Shown piece by piece: positions 36,738 through 47,987 of a stretch of DNA of 64,000 nt. The stretch lies in contig NZ_CABPSA010000003.1 of NCBI RefSeq assembly GCF_902459615.1, forward strand, positions 62,001-126,000, read 5' to 3'. The position numbers and the translations under genes were made by a program. The notes beneath the pieces are model-generated. The model was given only the letters and a program-made list of their open reading frames with translations, searched no databases and was not told the DNA's origin. Source of the stretch: Pandoraea commovens. Lineage in GTDB: Bacteria > Pseudomonadota > Gammaproteobacteria > Burkholderiales > Burkholderiaceae. Each line of letters starts with the position of its first letter. The stretch's first letter is position 1.

Positions 36738-38546
36738 ATGGCAAGCGCACTCGAAGTTCTCCGTACCGTATTCGGCTATAACGCATTCCGTGGCGATCAG
36801 GCCGCCATCGTCGACCATGTGGCCGACGGGGGCGATGCACTCGTGCTCATGCCCACGGGCGGCGGCAAGTCACTTTGCTACCAGATCCCCGCGCTGTTGC
36901 GCCCGGGCATCGGCATCGTCGTCTCCCCGCTCATCGCCCTCATGCAGGATCAGGTCGACGCCCTGCTGCAAGCCGGGGTCCGCGCCGCCTATCTGAATTC
37001 CAGTCTCGCTTTCGATGAAGCGGTCGATATCGAACGCCGCGCCGCGCGAGGCGAGCTCGATCTGCTGTACGTCGCGCCCGAACGGCTGCTGACCGACCGT
37101 TTCCTCAATCTGCTCGACCGGCTCGACGAACGCGGTCAGCTGGCGTTGTTCGCCATCGACGAGGCCCACTGTGTCTCGCAATGGGGACACGACTTCCGTC
37201 CTGAGTACATCCAGCTCTCGGCGTTGCATGAGCGTTATCCGCGTGTGCCGCGCATTGCGCTCACGGCCACGGCAGACGCCGCGACGCGCGAGGAAATACA
37301 GACGCGGCTCGGCCTGACGGACGCGCGCCTGTTCGTCTCCAGCTTCGACCGGCCGAATATCCGGTACGAAATCGTCGACCGGGACAACCCCCGCAAGCAG
37401 TTGCTGGCCTTTCTGAGTCGGCATCGCGGCGAAGCAGGCATCGTCTACTGCCTGTCGCGCAAGAAGGTGGAAGAAACGGCCGCGTGGCTGGAAACGCAAG
37501 GCATTCCCGCGCTGCCGTATCACGCGGGGCTGGACGCCGAGGTGCGCCGCACGCACCAACAGCGTTTCCTGCGCGAGGAAGGGCTGGTCATGGCCGCGAC
37601 CGTCGCCTTCGGCATGGGCATCGACAAGCCGGATGTGCGCTTCGTTGCCCATCTGGACTTGCCCAAGAGCCTCGAAGCCTATTATCAGGAGACGGGACGT
37701 GCCGGGCGCGACGGCGAACCGGCCGAAGCCTGGATGACCTACGGCCTGAACGACGTGGTGGTCCACCGAAGCCGGATCGACGAGTCGAACGCGCCGGACC
37801 TCCAGAAGCGCATCGAACGCCAGAAGCTCGACGCGCTGCTCGGTTACTGCGAAGCCCCGCGCTGCCGTCGTACGGTGCTCCTGTCGTACTTCGGCGAGTC
37901 GAGTGAGCCATGCGGCAACTGCGACGTCTGCCTGAATCCCCCGGAAGTTTTCGACGGCACGATTGCGGCGCAAAAAGCGCTGTCGGCAATCCTGCGTACG
38001 GGCCAGCGCTTCGGCGCAGGCCATCTGGTTGACCTGCTGCGCGGGCGTAGCACGGACAAGATTCGTCAGTTCGGCCACGAAAGCCTGCCGACCTTCGGGG
38101 TCGGCGGCGAGATGGACGATCAGGGCTGGCGGGCCGTGTTCCGTCAACTGATTGCCCACGGCATCATCGAGCCGGACAGCAGTCAGTACGGTGCGCTCAC
38201 GCTCAATGCGGCGGCGCGTCCGGTACTCAAGGGTGAGACGGTCGTGTCGCTACGACGCCAGCGTCCCACGGCGGGCAAGAAGAGCCGCTTTGCCGGATAT
38301 GCATCGTCGCAGGCCATCGAACTGGATACGGCCGATCAGCAATTGTTCGAGAAACTGCGCACGTGGCGTCAGGAAATGGCGAAGACGCAGGCCGTCCCCG
38401 CCTACGTTATCCTTCACGACCGTACACTGCGAGAACTCGCTCAGCGCCGCCCGCGTCACCGCGAAGGACTGGTCGATATCACCGGCCTCGGAGAAGCGAA
38501 GATCGAGCGTTACGGCGAAGCGCTCGTCGAATTGTTGAACGCCTAA
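36738..38546 (+). CDS. recQ: ATP-dependent DNA helicase RecQ
   Basis: A 602-residue helicase for RecF-pathway recombination and repair. Motif [12 protein letters not shown] has Lys44, DEAH is at 141-144 followed by CVSQWGHDF, and TATA (motif III) and [10 protein letters not shown] (motif VI) follow. The zinc cysteines lie from Cys371 (YCEAPRC...CGNCDVC), then the RQC domain, and an HRDC domain from about 520 ([20 protein letters not shown]) to the end. Length equals the E. coli protein (609). The start at ATG 36738 matches the family; the extension upstream does not. Confidence 0.97.
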   Translation: MASALEVLRTVFGYNAFRGDQAAIVDHVADGGDALVLMPTGGGKSLCYQIPALLRPGIGIVVSPLIALMQDQVDALLQAGVRAAYLNSSLAFDEAVDIERRAARGELDLLYVAPERLLTDRFLNLLDRLDERGQLALFAIDEAHCVSQWGHDFRPEYIQLSALHERYPRVPRIALTATADAATREEIQTRLGLTDARLFVSSFDRPNIRYEIVDRDNPRKQLLAFLSRHRGEAGIVYCLSRKKVEETAAWLETQGIPALPYHAGLDAEVRRTHQQRFLREEGLVMAATVAFGMGIDKPDVRFVAHLDLPKSLEAYYQETGRAGRDGEPAEAWMTYGLNDVVVHRSRIDESNAPDLQKRIERQKLDALLGYCEAPRCRRTVLLSYFGESSEPCGNCDVCLNPPEVFDGTIAAQKALSAILRTGQRFGAGHLVDLLRGRSTDKIRQFGHESLPTFGVGGEMDDQGWRAVFRQLIAHGIIEPDSSQYGALTLNAAARPVLKGETVVSLRRQRPTAGKKSRFAGYASSQAIELDTADQQLFEKLRTWRQEMAKTQAVPAYVILHDRTLRELAQRRPRHREGLVDITGLGEAKIERYGEALVELLNA

Positions 38547-38583
38547 AGCCCACGCCGCGCCCACGCCCCGCCCACGCCCGCTC

Positions 38584-39336
38584 ATGCCCACATTACCGCT
38601 GACCGTCACGATCCTCACGCGCAACGAGCGTCACAACATCGCCGACTGCATTGCATCGGTGAAGGCGTTCGCCTCGCAGATCGTGGTGGTCGATAACGCG
38701 AGTACGGACGGCACCGTCGATATCGCACGCGCCGCCGGAGCGGAGGTCCATGTCACGCCCGACTGGCCGGGCTTTGGGCCGCAGAAGAATCGCGCGCTGT
38801 CGTTCGCCACGCAACCGTGGGTGCTGTCGCTCGATGCGGACGAGCGCGTCACGCCGGAACTGGCCGCCGAGATCGCGGCGGCGATTGGCAGTGCATCCCA
38901 CGCTGGCTATCGCATGCCGCGTCTGTCTCAGTTTCTGGGGCACTGGGTGAAGCATTGCGGCTGGTATCCCGATTACGTGCTGCGACTGTTTCGCCGCGAA
39001 GCCGGACGCTTCTCCGACAATCTCGTGCACGAGCGCGTGATCGTCGACGGCGAGATCGGCACCCTCACCCACCACCTGCTCCATTACAGCTACACGGAAG
39101 TCCGTCAGGTCGACGACAAGGTGCAGCGATACGCACGCGCCGGCGCCAGGGAGATGTCGCTGCGCGGCAAACGCGTCTCCGCGATCAAGCCGTGGATCAA
39201 TGGCGGATGGGCGTTCGTTCGGACCTACGTGCTACGTCGTGGCTTCCTCGACGGCGCAGCCGGTGCCGCGATTGCCCGCATGAACGCTCGCAGTGCGTTC
39301 CTGAAGTACGCTTTGCTTCGACGCGGCGAAGTCTGA
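38584..39336 (+). CDS. Family 2 glycosyltransferase, WaaE/KdtX-like
   Basis: A 250-residue GT-A enzyme. VTILTRNERHNIADCIASVK is the family 2 start, VVVDNASTDGT the nucleotide-binding part, and DADE (84-87) the metal-binding DxD. GPQKNRAL and HCGWYPDYVLRLFRR are typical of the WaaE group that adds a hexose or heptose to the lipopolysaccharide core. It starts 37 bases after recQ. It is near msbA and rfbBAC, in line with a lipopolysaccharide role, but acceptor and donor are unknown. Confidence 0.9.
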   Translation: MPTLPLTVTILTRNERHNIADCIASVKAFASQIVVVDNASTDGTVDIARAAGAEVHVTPDWPGFGPQKNRALSFATQPWVLSLDADERVTPELAAEIAAAIGSASHAGYRMPRLSQFLGHWVKHCGWYPDYVLRLFRREAGRFSDNLVHERVIVDGEIGTLTHHLLHYSYTEVRQVDDKVQRYARAGAREMSLRGKRVSAIKPWINGGWAFVRTYVLRRGFLDGAAGAAIARMNARSAFLKYALLRRGEV

Positions 39337-39352
39337 CGACCGCCCCAAAGCA

Positions 39353-39377
39353 AAACGGACGCCCCTGGCGTCCGTTT
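39353..39377. terminator. Terminator between convergent glycosyltransferase genes
   Basis: Eleven-base stem (39353-39363 with 39367-39377), 3-base loop, A-rich on the left and T-rich on the right arm. Three ATTCCGCACTC-like direct repeats follow at about 39380-39407. Confidence 0.8.
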
Positions 39378-39411
39378 CTCATTCCGCACTCATTCCGCAC
39401 TCATTCCACGC

Positions 39412-40263
39412 TTACTTCGCCAGCGCTCGTTTGATGCGCGAGCGGAACAACTGCCAGCGCAGTTTGCTGTCATCGACCGGCTCGGCGAGGCGGCCATCGC
39501 TGCCCGACGGCACCGGCGTGCCGCGACGCAGATAGTAGCGATCGAAGATCGACTGCGTCATGCCCCACTTGCGCAGGAATTGCGTGCGTCCGTCGTTCTT
39601 GACCACCTTGCCGGTGCTCTTGCACTGGAAGTGATAGACGAGACTAGCACCCACGCCGACGAAGCGGCGCGCGCCTGCGGCCCACATCTTCATCGAGAAG
39701 TCGTTGTCGCTGCTCATGCCGGGGCTCAGCTCCGTGCTGTAGCCACCGACGAGGAACCACCAGTCGCGATGCACGAGCGTGGGCGGCCACGTCGCGCCGA
39801 ACCAGTCGGGCTTCTTGTACGTCGGCACAGCGGCGAGCAGCGCCGCCTCATCGAACGTATCGACGTCACGGCCGAAGTCCTGCACCAGCACGCAAGGGTT
39901 GCCGGTATCCACCGGTTCGATCATCGTGCCCGACAGCATGAACGCCTTGTCCGGTTGCGCCTCCGCGCGCTCGATCAGCGTCGTGTCCCAACCCGGACAG
40001 CAATACATGTCGTCGTTCAGATAGACGATGTACTTCTCGCGCGCCAGCGCCGCCGCCTGATTCACCGCGTAGCAGATCCCGATGTTATCGGGCGAGGCCG
40101 TGTGCTCGATCCCCTCGGCCCGGACCCAGTCGAGCGAACCGTCGGAACCGTCGTTGATATGCACGATGATCTGATGCGGGTAGCGCGAGTTCTGTCGGAT
40201 GCTGCGCACGCACAGTTGCAGCAAGGCAAGGTTGTTCCAGGTCGGAACGATGATGGAGAACAT
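39412..40263 (-). CDS. Family 2 glycosyltransferase
   Basis: A 283-residue GT-A protein starting MFSIIVPTWNNLALLQLCV, with INDGSDGS at 37-44, NDDM at 83-86 (the DxD equivalent), and an acceptor-domain segment DNDFSMKMWAAGARRFVGVG. There is no membrane segment. AAGGA precedes the ATG at 40263; an in-frame ATG 51 bases upstream is less likely. It differs from the neighbouring WaaE-like enzyme and resembles rhamnan or O-antigen transferases in general form. The sugar is unknown. Downstream of dnaE on the same strand but separated by an inverted repeat. Confidence 0.88.
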   Translation of the reverse strand: MFSIIVPTWNNLALLQLCVRSIRQNSRYPHQIIVHINDGSDGSLDWVRAEGIEHTASPDNIGICYAVNQAAALAREKYIVYLNDDMYCCPGWDTTLIERAEAQPDKAFMLSGTMIEPVDTGNPCVLVQDFGRDVDTFDEAALLAAVPTYKKPDWFGATWPPTLVHRDWWFLVGGYSTELSPGMSSDNDFSMKMWAAGARRFVGVGASLVYHFQCKSTGKVVKNDGRTQFLRKWGMTQSIFDRYYLRRGTPVPSGSDGRLAEPVDDSKLRWQLFRSRIKRALAK

Positions 40264-40339
40264 CCGGATTTCCTTGTGATATCGAACGGCGGGCGATGGA
40301 CGCGATGGGCGCAATGGGGCAATGCGTCGCTACGCCAAC

Positions 40340-40371
40340 GCGCCGGTTAGCGAAAGGCAGCCAACCGGCGC
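40340..40371 (-). other. Inverted repeat after dnaE
   Basis: Nine-base arms (40340-40348 and 40363-40371) around a 14-base loop. A second pairing, AGGCAG at 40355-40360 with CTGCCT at 40371-40376, excludes the first, so two alternative hairpins are possible. No T tract. Confidence 0.45.
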
Positions 40372-40392
40372 TGCCTTGCGCGAACCGATGCA

Positions 40393-43300
40393 TCAATAGA
40401 CGACTTGTACCGAGTCGGTGGTGAGCCACTGACGAAGCTCGCCCAGCAATTCGTCGCCGGGCTGCACCTTCCACTCGTCGCCGAGACGCGACTCGCACTC
40501 GGCGTCCGTGCGGCGATAGACGATATGCACCGGCAGGCCGTTTTGCTTATCCGCGTCGCCATCGCCGTTGCCATTACCGTTACGTCGGCCGAAGCCTCCG
40601 CCGCCGCCACCACCTCCACCACCGTTAAACCCACCGCCGCCATTGAAGCCACCACCACCGCCCGCGCCCGCCGTGGCGGCCACGCGGTACATCGTGCAGT
40701 GCGGCTGCAACGTGGCGCGAAGACGCGTCCAGTCGGCGTTGCCGTTAAACGACAGCTTGAGCGCCCGGGCGAAGCGCGCACGCGCGCGGCCGAGGTCCAT
40801 GAGGCTTTCGACGGTGAAACGCAGGCCGCCCGTAAAGCTGTCCGGTCGCGCATTGCCGTGCACGATCAGCAGTTCGTCTTCCTTGAACAGGTGCTTGTTT
40901 GCCTCGAACTGCTCGTTGAAGATCGTGACTTCGAGCGTGGCCGTACCGTCGTCGAGCTGCACGATCAGCATCTTGCCGCGCTGCGTCATCATGGTGCGCA
41001 TGCTGGAGATCACGCCAGCAACGAGACGATCACGCCCTTCGGACAGATCGCGAATACGCGTGCGCACGAAGCGTCGCACTTCGTCCGAATACGAGTCGAA
41101 CATGTGACCCGACAGGTAGAAGCCGAGCGCCTGCTTCTCCTCCTGCAGCTTGCGCTTGTCGGTCCACGCCGGTTCGTCGGCCAGTTCCAGCGGTGCTTGC
41201 AGGCTTTCGTCGCCCAGATCGAACAAGCTGACCTGATTGGCGGCAGCACTCGCCTGCTCGGCCGCTTCCATCGCCATCGGCACCGACGCCATCAACTGCG
41301 CCCGGTTGTCGTGGATCGAATCGAACGCGCCCGCGCGAATCAGCGCTTCAATCGTGCGACGGTTCACCACGCGACGGTCGATCCGCGCGCAGAAGTCGAA
41401 CAGGTCGGTGAACGGCTTGCCCTCACGGGCGCGCAGAATTTCCTCGATGGCCGACTGACCGCTGCCTTTGATGGCGCCCAGACCGTAACGCACGGTCTTC
41501 GAGTCCGCCGGTTCAAAACGATACGCCGAGACGTTGACGTCCGGCGGCAGCACGCCCAAGCCGTTGGCCGTGGCAAGGCAATCTTCGTAGAGAATCTTGA
41601 CCTTGTCCGTGTCGTCCATGGCCAAGCTCATGTTGGCGGCCATGAATTCGGCGGGATGGTGGGCCTTCAGCCACGCGGTGTAGTAGGCGAGCAGCGCATA
41701 AGCGGCGGCGTGCGACTTGTTGAAGCCGTAGCCCGCGAACTTCTCCATCAAGTCGAAGATTTCGTCCGACTTTTCGCGCGTCAGGCCATTCTCGGCGGCA
41801 CCCTTGGCGAAAATCTCGCGGTGCTCGGCCATTTCCTCGGCCTTCTTCTTACCCATCGCGCGGCGCAGCAAGTCGGCGCCACCGAGCGAGTATCCGCCGA
41901 TGATCTGCGCCATCTGCATCACCTGCTCCTGGTAGACCATGATGCCGTAGGTCTCCTGAAGCACCGGCTCCACGCGCGGATCCGGATATTCCGTCTTCTC
42001 GCGACCGTGCTTACGCGCGCAGAAGCTCGGAATCAGGTCCATCGGACCCGGACGATACAACGCCACCAGCGCGATGATGTCCTCGAAGCGGTCAGGCTGA
42101 GCGTCCTTCAACATGCCCTGCATGCCGCGACTTTCCAGCTGGAACACGGCGACCGTGTTGGCCTTCTTGAGAATGCTGAACGCGGCCGGGTCCGTGAGCG
42201 AGACCTGTTCGAGCGACCAGTCCGCCATCTCCGGATGCAGGCGCTTGATGTAGCGCTCGGCCCAGTTCAGGATCGTGAGCGTGGTCAGCCCCAAGAAGTC
42301 GAACTTCACCAGACCGACGGCTTCCACGTCGTCCTTGTCGTACTGACTCACCACACCGCTGGCGTCTTCGCCGCTGCCCTGCGTGTAGAGCGGGCAGAAA
42401 TCGGTGAGCTTGCCCGGGGCGATCAGCACACCGCCCGCGTGCATGCCGACGTTACGCGTGAGCCCTTCCACCCGCTGCGCCAGCTCGATCAGCTGCTTGA
42501 CCTCGTCTTCCGTCTGGAAGCGTTCGGCGAGTTGGGGTTCTTCCTTGAGCGCGTCGTCGATGGTGACGTGCTTGCCCGGCTTGAACGGGATCAGCTTTGA
42601 GATACCGTCTACGAAGTTGTAGCCGAGATCGAGCACGCGGCCCACGTCGCGCACCGCTGCCTTGGCGGCCATCGAGCCGAAGGTGGCGATCTGCGAGACG
42701 GCGTCCGCGCCGTACTTTTCCTTCACGTACTGAATGACGCGGTCGCGGCCGTCCTGACAGAAGTCGATGTCGAAGTCGGGCATCGACACACGTTCCGGGT
42801 TCAGGAAGCGCTCGAACAGCAGGTTGTACTTGAGCGGGTCGAGGTCGGTAATGCCCAGCGCATAGGCGACGAGCGAACCGGCACCGGAACCCCGGCCCGG
42901 GCCCACCGGCACGCCGTTGTTCTTCGCCCACTGGATGAAGTCGGCCACGATCAGGAAGTAACCCGGGAAGCCCATCTTGATGATGGTGCCGGTCTCGAAA
43001 TCGAGCCGCTTGTAATACTCGGGCCGCTGCTTGTCGCGCTCTGCTTCGTCCGGGAACAGCTGCGCGAGACGCGTCTCCAGGCCTTCCTTGGACAACTGGA
43101 CGAGATAGTCGTCGAGCGACATGCCGTCCGGCGTGGGAAACAACGGCAGCTTCGGCTTGCCGAGTTCGAGCGTCAGGTTGCAGCGCTTGGCGATCTCGAC
43201 GGTGTTGGCCAGCGCGGACGGCACGTCCTCGAACGCGGCCAGCATGTCGTCTTGCGTGCGGAAACTCTGATCCTGCGTGAAACGACGCACCCGGCGGGCA

Positions 43301-43986
43301 TTGCCCAGCATCTCGCCTTCCGAGATACACACGCGCGCCTCGTGCGCCGTGAAATCGTCGGAGGTCATGAACTGAATGGGATGCGTGGCGACGACCGGGA
43401 GCCCGGCCTTCGCCGCCAGTTGCACCGCCTGTTGGACGTACGTCTCCATGCCCTGCTGACCAGTGCGTTGCAGTTCGATGTAGAACGCACCCGGGAAAAC
43501 ACTCTCCCAGTGTTTCGCACATTGCAACGCCAGATCGGGGTTGCCTGCGGCCAACGCTGCGCCCACGTCGCCCATCTGCGCGCCGGAGAGCGCCAGCAGG
43601 CCACGGGCGAGGCCGTCGGGCTGAAGCCACGACGGCTCGATCTCCGCGCGTCCCCGGTACTGGTTGCCGAGCCAGGCCTTGGACAGCAACTGGCACAGGT
43701 TCAGATAGCCTTCCCGGTCGCGCGCGAGCAGCAACAGACGCGAGGGCTTGTCACGGTCGGCCGGATTCGTGATCCAGGCGTCGCAACCGATGATCGGCTT
43801 GACGCCCTTGCCACGGGCTTCCTTGTAGAAACGGATGGCTCCGAACATGTTCGCGAGGTCGGTGAGCGCGAGCGCGCCCTGACCATCCTTGGCGGCGGCC
43901 TTGACGACGTCGTCGAGCCGCACGATGCCATCGGCGATCGAGTATTCGGAGTGGAGACGGAGGTGGACGAAGCGAGGTTCTGACAT
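40393..43986 (-). CDS. dnaE: DNA polymerase III alpha subunit
   Basis: A 1197-residue replicative polymerase. The PHP domain begins at [17 protein letters not shown]; the palm has [17 protein letters not shown] and the catalytic aspartates in PDFDIDF (Asp404 and Asp406), followed by [18 protein letters not shown], a finger region with PGKHVTIDD, the helix-hairpin-helix region, and an OB domain ([20 protein letters not shown]). Near the C-terminus, residues 1105-1150 are an insert made mostly of Gly with Asn and Asp, then the final tau-binding part. ATG 43986 gives the standard start MSEPRFVHL. The next gene on the other strand, trhO, is divergent. Confidence 0.97.
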   Translation of the reverse strand: MSEPRFVHLRLHSEYSIADGIVRLDDVVKAAAKDGQGALALTDLANMFGAIRFYKEARGKGVKPIIGCDAWITNPADRDKPSRLLLLARDREGYLNLCQLLSKAWLGNQYRGRAEIEPSWLQPDGLARGLLALSGAQMGDVGAALAAGNPDLALQCAKHWESVFPGAFYIELQRTGQQGMETYVQQAVQLAAKAGLPVVATHPIQFMTSDDFTAHEARVCISEGEMLGNARRVRRFTQDQSFRTQDDMLAAFEDVPSALANTVEIAKRCNLTLELGKPKLPLFPTPDGMSLDDYLVQLSKEGLETRLAQLFPDEAERDKQRPEYYKRLDFETGTIIKMGFPGYFLIVADFIQWAKNNGVPVGPGRGSGAGSLVAYALGITDLDPLKYNLLFERFLNPERVSMPDFDIDFCQDGRDRVIQYVKEKYGADAVSQIATFGSMAAKAAVRDVGRVLDLGYNFVDGISKLIPFKPGKHVTIDDALKEEPQLAERFQTEDEVKQLIELAQRVEGLTRNVGMHAGGVLIAPGKLTDFCPLYTQGSGEDASGVVSQYDKDDVEAVGLVKFDFLGLTTLTILNWAERYIKRLHPEMADWSLEQVSLTDPAAFSILKKANTVAVFQLESRGMQGMLKDAQPDRFEDIIALVALYRPGPMDLIPSFCARKHGREKTEYPDPRVEPVLQETYGIMVYQEQVMQMAQIIGGYSLGGADLLRRAMGKKKAEEMAEHREIFAKGAAENGLTREKSDEIFDLMEKFAGYGFNKSHAAAYALLAYYTAWLKAHHPAEFMAANMSLAMDDTDKVKILYEDCLATANGLGVLPPDVNVSAYRFEPADSKTVRYGLGAIKGSGQSAIEEILRAREGKPFTDLFDFCARIDRRVVNRRTIEALIRAGAFDSIHDNRAQLMASVPMAMEAAEQASAAANQVSLFDLGDESLQAPLELADEPAWTDKRKLQEEKQALGFYLSGHMFDSYSDEVRRFVRTRIRDLSEGRDRLVAGVISSMRTMMTQRGKMLIVQLDDGTATLEVTIFNEQFEANKHLFKEDELLIVHGNARPDSFTGGLRFTVESLMDLGRARARFARALKLSFNGNADWTRLRATLQPHCTMYRVAATAGAGGGGGFNGGGGFNGGGGGGGGGGFGRRNGNGNGDGDADKQNGLPVHIVYRRTDAECESRLGDEWKVQPGDELLGELRQWLTTDSVQVVY

Positions 43987-44170
43987 GGGCCGTATTGTAA
44001 CGCGGCGTCGCCGGATTTCGCCGCGCGCCCGGGCTGTCTCGCGGCCACCCGCGTGCGAAGCCTGCGTCACACCTCATTTGCCCGGCTTTGTCCTGAATCA
44101 AGCGCGAACTTGCACCGAATCGGCGATAATGGCGGTTTATTGCTTCACGCTTTTGCGGAATTTCGTTGCC

Positions 44171-45055
44171 ATGTCTATCGTCAACATCGCTGCGTACAAG
44201 TTCGTCACGCTCGACGACATCGCGACCCTGCGCCCGGCCGTGCTTGAGCGCTGCAACGCGCTCGACCTGAAAGGCACCATCCTGCTTGCGCCGGAAGGCA
44301 TCAACCTGTTCCTCGCCGGTTCACGCGAGTCGATCGATGCCTTCCTCGCAGGCCTGCGCGCCGACGCCCGGTTTGCCGATCTGGAAGTGAAGGAAAGCCT
44401 GTCGGACGATCAGCCGTTCCGCCGGATGCTAGTGCGCCAGAAGAAAGAAATCATCACCATGAAGATGCCGGTCATCAAACCGGCAGACGGACGTGCGCCG
44501 GGTGTCGATCCCGCCACGCTCAAGCGCTGGCTCGACGCCGGACAGGACGACGAAGGCCGCCCGGTGGTGATGCTCGACACGCGTAACGACTTCGAAGTGG
44601 ACGTGGGCACGTTCGACAACGCCGTCGACTACCGTCTCACGAAATTCTCGGAATTCCCTGACGTCATCGCCGCACATCGCGCAGACTTCGAGGGCAAGAC
44701 CATCGTGTCGTTCTGCACTGGTGGCATTCGCTGCGAGAAGGCCGCCATCTACATGCGCGACATCGGGCTTGAGCACACATATCAGCTCGACGGCGGGATT
44801 CTCAAGTACTTCGAAGATGTGGGCGGCGCGCATTATCAGGGCGACTGCTTCGTGTTCGACTACCGCACGGCACTCACGCCAGACCTCGCCCCGTCAACGA
44901 CCAAGCAGTGCTTCGCCTGCCGCGCCGTGGTGACGGCCGAGGACCAGCGCAGCCCCGATTACATCGAGGGCGAGCAGTGCCCGGCGTGCGTGGGTGACAA
45001 GGCAGGTGCCATCGCTGCGGATACCGCTGCGGCCGTCACGGCAACGTCGGCCTGA
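44171..45055 (+). CDS. trhO: tRNA uridine(34) hydroxylase TrhO (YceA), rhodanese-related
   Basis: A 294-residue enzyme that hydroxylates uridine 34 in tRNA on the way to 5-methoxy- or 5-carboxymethoxyuridine. N-terminal [36 protein letters not shown], and a rhodanese domain with active Cys182 in [13 protein letters not shown] are diagnostic. A C-terminal CFAC...CPAC pair (about 268-296) looks like a small zinc site. ATG 44171 matches the family start; the frame is open upstream. gluQ follows after 8 bases, so two anticodon-loop modifying genes form an operon. Confidence 0.95.
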   Translation: MSIVNIAAYKFVTLDDIATLRPAVLERCNALDLKGTILLAPEGINLFLAGSRESIDAFLAGLRADARFADLEVKESLSDDQPFRRMLVRQKKEIITMKMPVIKPADGRAPGVDPATLKRWLDAGQDDEGRPVVMLDTRNDFEVDVGTFDNAVDYRLTKFSEFPDVIAAHRADFEGKTIVSFCTGGIRCEKAAIYMRDIGLEHTYQLDGGILKYFEDVGGAHYQGDCFVFDYRTALTPDLAPSTTKQCFACRAVVTAEDQRSPDYIEGEQCPACVGDKAGAIAADTAAAVTATSA

Positions 45056-45063
45056 GACCCCGG

Positions 45064-46035
45064 GTGGCGCAGGCTTCGGCGCACGACGCCACCTCATCCG
45101 CCGCCCCGGCCACCGACGACCCGACGTCGGCGGCCCGTGCAGACGTCGGCGGCTACCGCGGACGCTTCGCCCCCTCCCCGACCGGGCCGCTGCATCGCGG
45201 CTCACTCGTCACGGCACTGGCCAGTTGGCTCGACGCCCGCGCGCACGGCGGCGTCTGGATCGTCCGCATGGAAGATCTCGACGAACCGCGCAGCGTGCCC
45301 GGTGCGGCTGACAACATTCTAGATACGCTGACGCGTCTCGGCCTGCATTCGGACGAACCGATCGTCTGGCAAAGCCGTCGTCATGCGCTTTACGAGCAGG
45401 CGCTCGCGGCCCTTACGGCACGCGGATTCGTCTATCCGTGCGGATGTACCCGTCGCGAAATCGCGGACTCGCTCACGCGCGTGCATGCGCGTCACAGCAC
45501 ACTGGCTTACCCGGGCACCTGCCGCGACGGTCTGCAAGGGAAGACGGCCCGCGCATGGCGCCTTCGGGTGCCGGATGGCGACGCCGCATGCATGCACTTC
45601 GAAGACCGCTGGATGGGATCGCAGACGCAGGATCTGGCGACGGAAGTCGGGGATTTCGTGCTCAAGCGCGCCGATGGACAGTGGGCCTACCAGTTGGCGG
45701 TCGTCGTCGACGATCAATTGCAGGGCATCACGGACGTCGTGCGCGGGGCCGACTTGCTCGACTCGACCGCACGTCAGATCTACCTGCAAGCCTGCCTCGG
45801 CGCACCGACGCCTCGCTATCTGCACGTGCCGCTCGTCATGGCCGACGACGGCGAGAAGCTGAGCAAGCAGAACGGTGCCGCACCGCTGTCGCTCGATACA
45901 CCCGACGCGGTCCTCGCCTCCCTCAAGGACGCAGCCTCGCACCTCGGGCTGCCAGCGGTACTCGCCGACATCTCCCATCGCGCCGACTTCTACGCGGCGG
46001 CCACGCGCGCGTGGCAGGCGCAACACGCACGCTGA
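45064..46035 (+). CDS. gluQ: Glutamyl-Q tRNA(Asp) synthetase
   Basis: A 323-residue class I synthetase fragment lacking the anticodon-binding domain; it adds Glu to queuosine 34 of tRNA-Asp. The catalytic start [18 protein letters not shown] (HxGS, the HIGH counterpart), MEDLDEPR, zinc ligands in [10 protein letters not shown] and YPGTC, and KLSKQNGA (KMSKS counterpart) are in order. It starts at a GTG and has about 30 unconserved residues before the domain, with no strong ribosome-binding site; translation may be coupled to trhO. A perfect terminator follows. Confidence 0.94.
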   Translation: MAQASAHDATSSAAPATDDPTSAARADVGGYRGRFAPSPTGPLHRGSLVTALASWLDARAHGGVWIVRMEDLDEPRSVPGAADNILDTLTRLGLHSDEPIVWQSRRHALYEQALAALTARGFVYPCGCTRREIADSLTRVHARHSTLAYPGTCRDGLQGKTARAWRLRVPDGDAACMHFEDRWMGSQTQDLATEVGDFVLKRADGQWAYQLAVVVDDQLQGITDVVRGADLLDSTARQIYLQACLGAPTPRYLHVPLVMADDGEKLSKQNGAAPLSLDTPDAVLASLKDAASHLGLPAVLADISHRADFYAAATRAWQAQHAR

Positions 46036-46082
46036 CATCGTCGGCCCACTGTCCTGCCCGGTCCGGATATCGCCGTCCAATG

Positions 46083-46114
46083 AAAAAAGCCAGCGTGTGT
46101 ACGCTGGCTTTTTT
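46083..46114. terminator. Strong bidirectional terminator
   Basis: Fourteen-base stem (46083-46096 with 46101-46114), GTGT loop, six A residues before and six T residues after. It serves gluQ and the convergent RNA helicase gene. Confidence 0.95.
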
Positions 46115-46162
46115 ACGACGGCAAGGTGCCTGAAACTACCGCACCCGGCGCCTGGCCTTGGA

Positions 46163-47671
46163 TTAGCGGTCCTGTGCCTTGCGCGGGAAGCCCGCGAGCA
46201 GTGCAGCGACCTGACGCTTAGGGGCCTTCTCCGACGGCGCGCCGAAGGTCGTCGGTGCAGCAGCGTCATGCGATGCACGATGGTCGCGCTGCGACTCACC
46301 GGCCGACGGCGACGGCTCGTACGGCTTGTAGAAGAATTCATCTTCCGGACGCACGCGACGCGGCGTGCTGCCACCGCTACGGCCAGCGCGCAGGCCATCG
46401 TGACGGCTGTGGCGCTCCCCGCGATCACCACGCTCGCCACGTTCCGCACGCTCACCGCGGTCGCTGCGCTCGTAGCGATCGCCACGGTCGTCACGCGAAC
46501 GGCTGCGGCGCTCCATCACCAGCTCGCCACGCTTGAGTTCGCGCTTGATCAGCTTCTCGATTTCCACGAGTTGCTTGCGCTCGTCCGGTGCGCACAACGA
46601 GAGCGCTTCTCCCGACGCGCCAGCACGCCCCGTACGGCCGATGCGGTGCACGTAGTCTTCCGGGTTGTACGGGAGGTCGTAGTTGATCACGCCCGGCAGA
46701 TCCGAGATGTCCAGACCGCGTGCCGCGACGTCGGTCGCCACAAGCGCGCGAATCCCGCCCTGCTTGAAGGCTTCGAGCGCCTGCATGCGCTCGTTCTGCG
46801 ACTTGTCGCCGTGAATGGCGGCCGTCACGATGCCGTCGCGCTCAAGCTGACGCGCCAGACGACTCGCGCCGATCTTGCTGTTCACGAACACGATGACCTG
46901 CTTCAGATCGCGCTCGTTAAGAATTTGGACCACAGCCGCGCGCTTGTCGTCTTCATCCACTTCGTAGACGACTTGCTCGACCGTATCGGCCGTCGCATTG
47001 CGACGCGCCACTTCGATCGTGACCGGGTTCGTGAGGTAGCTCGATGCGAGCCGCTTGATGTCGTTCGAGAACGTGGCCGAGAAGAGCAGCGTCTGGCGCT
47101 GCTTCGGCAGCAAATTCAGAATGCGCTGGAGATCCGGCAAGAAGCCCATGTCGAGCATGCGGTCGGCTTCGTCGAGCACCAGCATCTTCACCTGGCTCAG
47201 GTTCACCGTTTTCTGTTCGACGTGATCGAGCAGACGGCCCGGCGTGGCGATGAGAATTTCGACGCCGCGGCGCAGCGCGTCCTTCTGCGGATTCATGTCG
47301 ACGCCGCCAAACACCACGGTGTTACGCAATGCCGTGTGACAGGCGTACGAACGCACGTTGTCGGCCACCTGATCGGCGAGTTCGCGCGTCGGCGTGAGGA
47401 TCAGCGCACGCACCGGGTGACGGGCGGGCGATGCGCTCGTGTTGGCATCGGGCAGCAGACGCTGGATGATCGGCAGCGAGAAGCTGGCGGTCTTGCCGGT
47501 CCCCGTTTGTGCGGCACCCATGACGTCGCGACCGGACAGCACGACCGGAATGGCCTGTGCCTGAATCGGGGTCGGTTGGGTGTAGCCCTGCTCGGCGATG
47601 GCCCGCAAGATGTCCGCATGCAGCCCAAAGCTATCGAAGCCGGGGGTCGGAACAGCATTTACATCAGCCAT
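46163..47671 (-). CDS. rhlE: DEAD-box RNA helicase, RhlE-like
   Basis: A 502-residue helicase. Q motif [10 protein letters not shown], motif [24 protein letters not shown] in [16 protein letters not shown] in FSATFS, and [10 protein letters not shown] all follow the RhlE pattern. The tail from about 385 on is unconserved: a run of [20 protein letters not shown] type repeats (Arg, Gly, Asp, Glu), then FYKPYEPS and a basic end. Such tails bind RNA non-specifically. It takes part in ribosome assembly and cold adaptation in relatives. ATG 47671 follows a run of A residues and purine-rich leader. Confidence 0.94.
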   Translation of the reverse strand: MADVNAVPTPGFDSFGLHADILRAIAEQGYTQPTPIQAQAIPVVLSGRDVMGAAQTGTGKTASFSLPIIQRLLPDANTSASPARHPVRALILTPTRELADQVADNVRSYACHTALRNTVVFGGVDMNPQKDALRRGVEILIATPGRLLDHVEQKTVNLSQVKMLVLDEADRMLDMGFLPDLQRILNLLPKQRQTLLFSATFSNDIKRLASSYLTNPVTIEVARRNATADTVEQVVYEVDEDDKRAAVVQILNERDLKQVIVFVNSKIGASRLARQLERDGIVTAAIHGDKSQNERMQALEAFKQGGIRALVATDVAARGLDISDLPGVINYDLPYNPEDYVHRIGRTGRAGASGEALSLCAPDERKQLVEIEKLIKRELKRGELVMERRSRSRDDRGDRYERSDRGERAERGERGDRGERHSRHDGLRAGRSGGSTPRRVRPEDEFFYKPYEPSPSAGESQRDHRASHDAAAPTTFGAPSEKAPKRQVAALLAGFPRKAQDR

Positions 47672-47987
47672 GATGAAGGGACATCTCTTTTAAAAAAACG
47701 GGGGCCGCCACGCGGAAGGGTTTCCGCATCAAAGCTCACTCGCGAAGATTCAAGGGGCGCTGCGCGCCATGCTCAAGGCTGGCGCGAGAGGGGTCTGTCA
47801 TGTAACAGATGCGTCGGGCGCCGCCGGACCGGGGTGGTCGTCAAGAAGCGAAACAGACGCAATTCTAGCACTTGCGCACGACCAACGTGTGACAACGGCC
47901 CTTGACGGGCCGTGTCTATCGGACAACGCGTCAGGTTACGCGCTGGCGAATGCGTCGAAGGACGGGCGGTTTGGGCGCCTTGGGCGT
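47672..47987. other. Intergenic region before rhlE
   Basis: It contains the rhlE leader and, at 47895-47913, a perfect 7-base hairpin (ACGGCCC with GGGCCGT) that may end the upstream symporter gene on the minus strand. No gene is seen. Confidence 0.5.

Noticed and set aside
40405-42600. A 731-codon open frame antisense to dnaE
   Set aside because: Arg/His/Val-rich shadow of dnaE with no recognisable domain.
45875-47905. A 676-codon open frame antisense to rhlE
   Set aside because: It covers the gluQ end and rhlE antisense and crosses a strong terminator; not a plausible gene.
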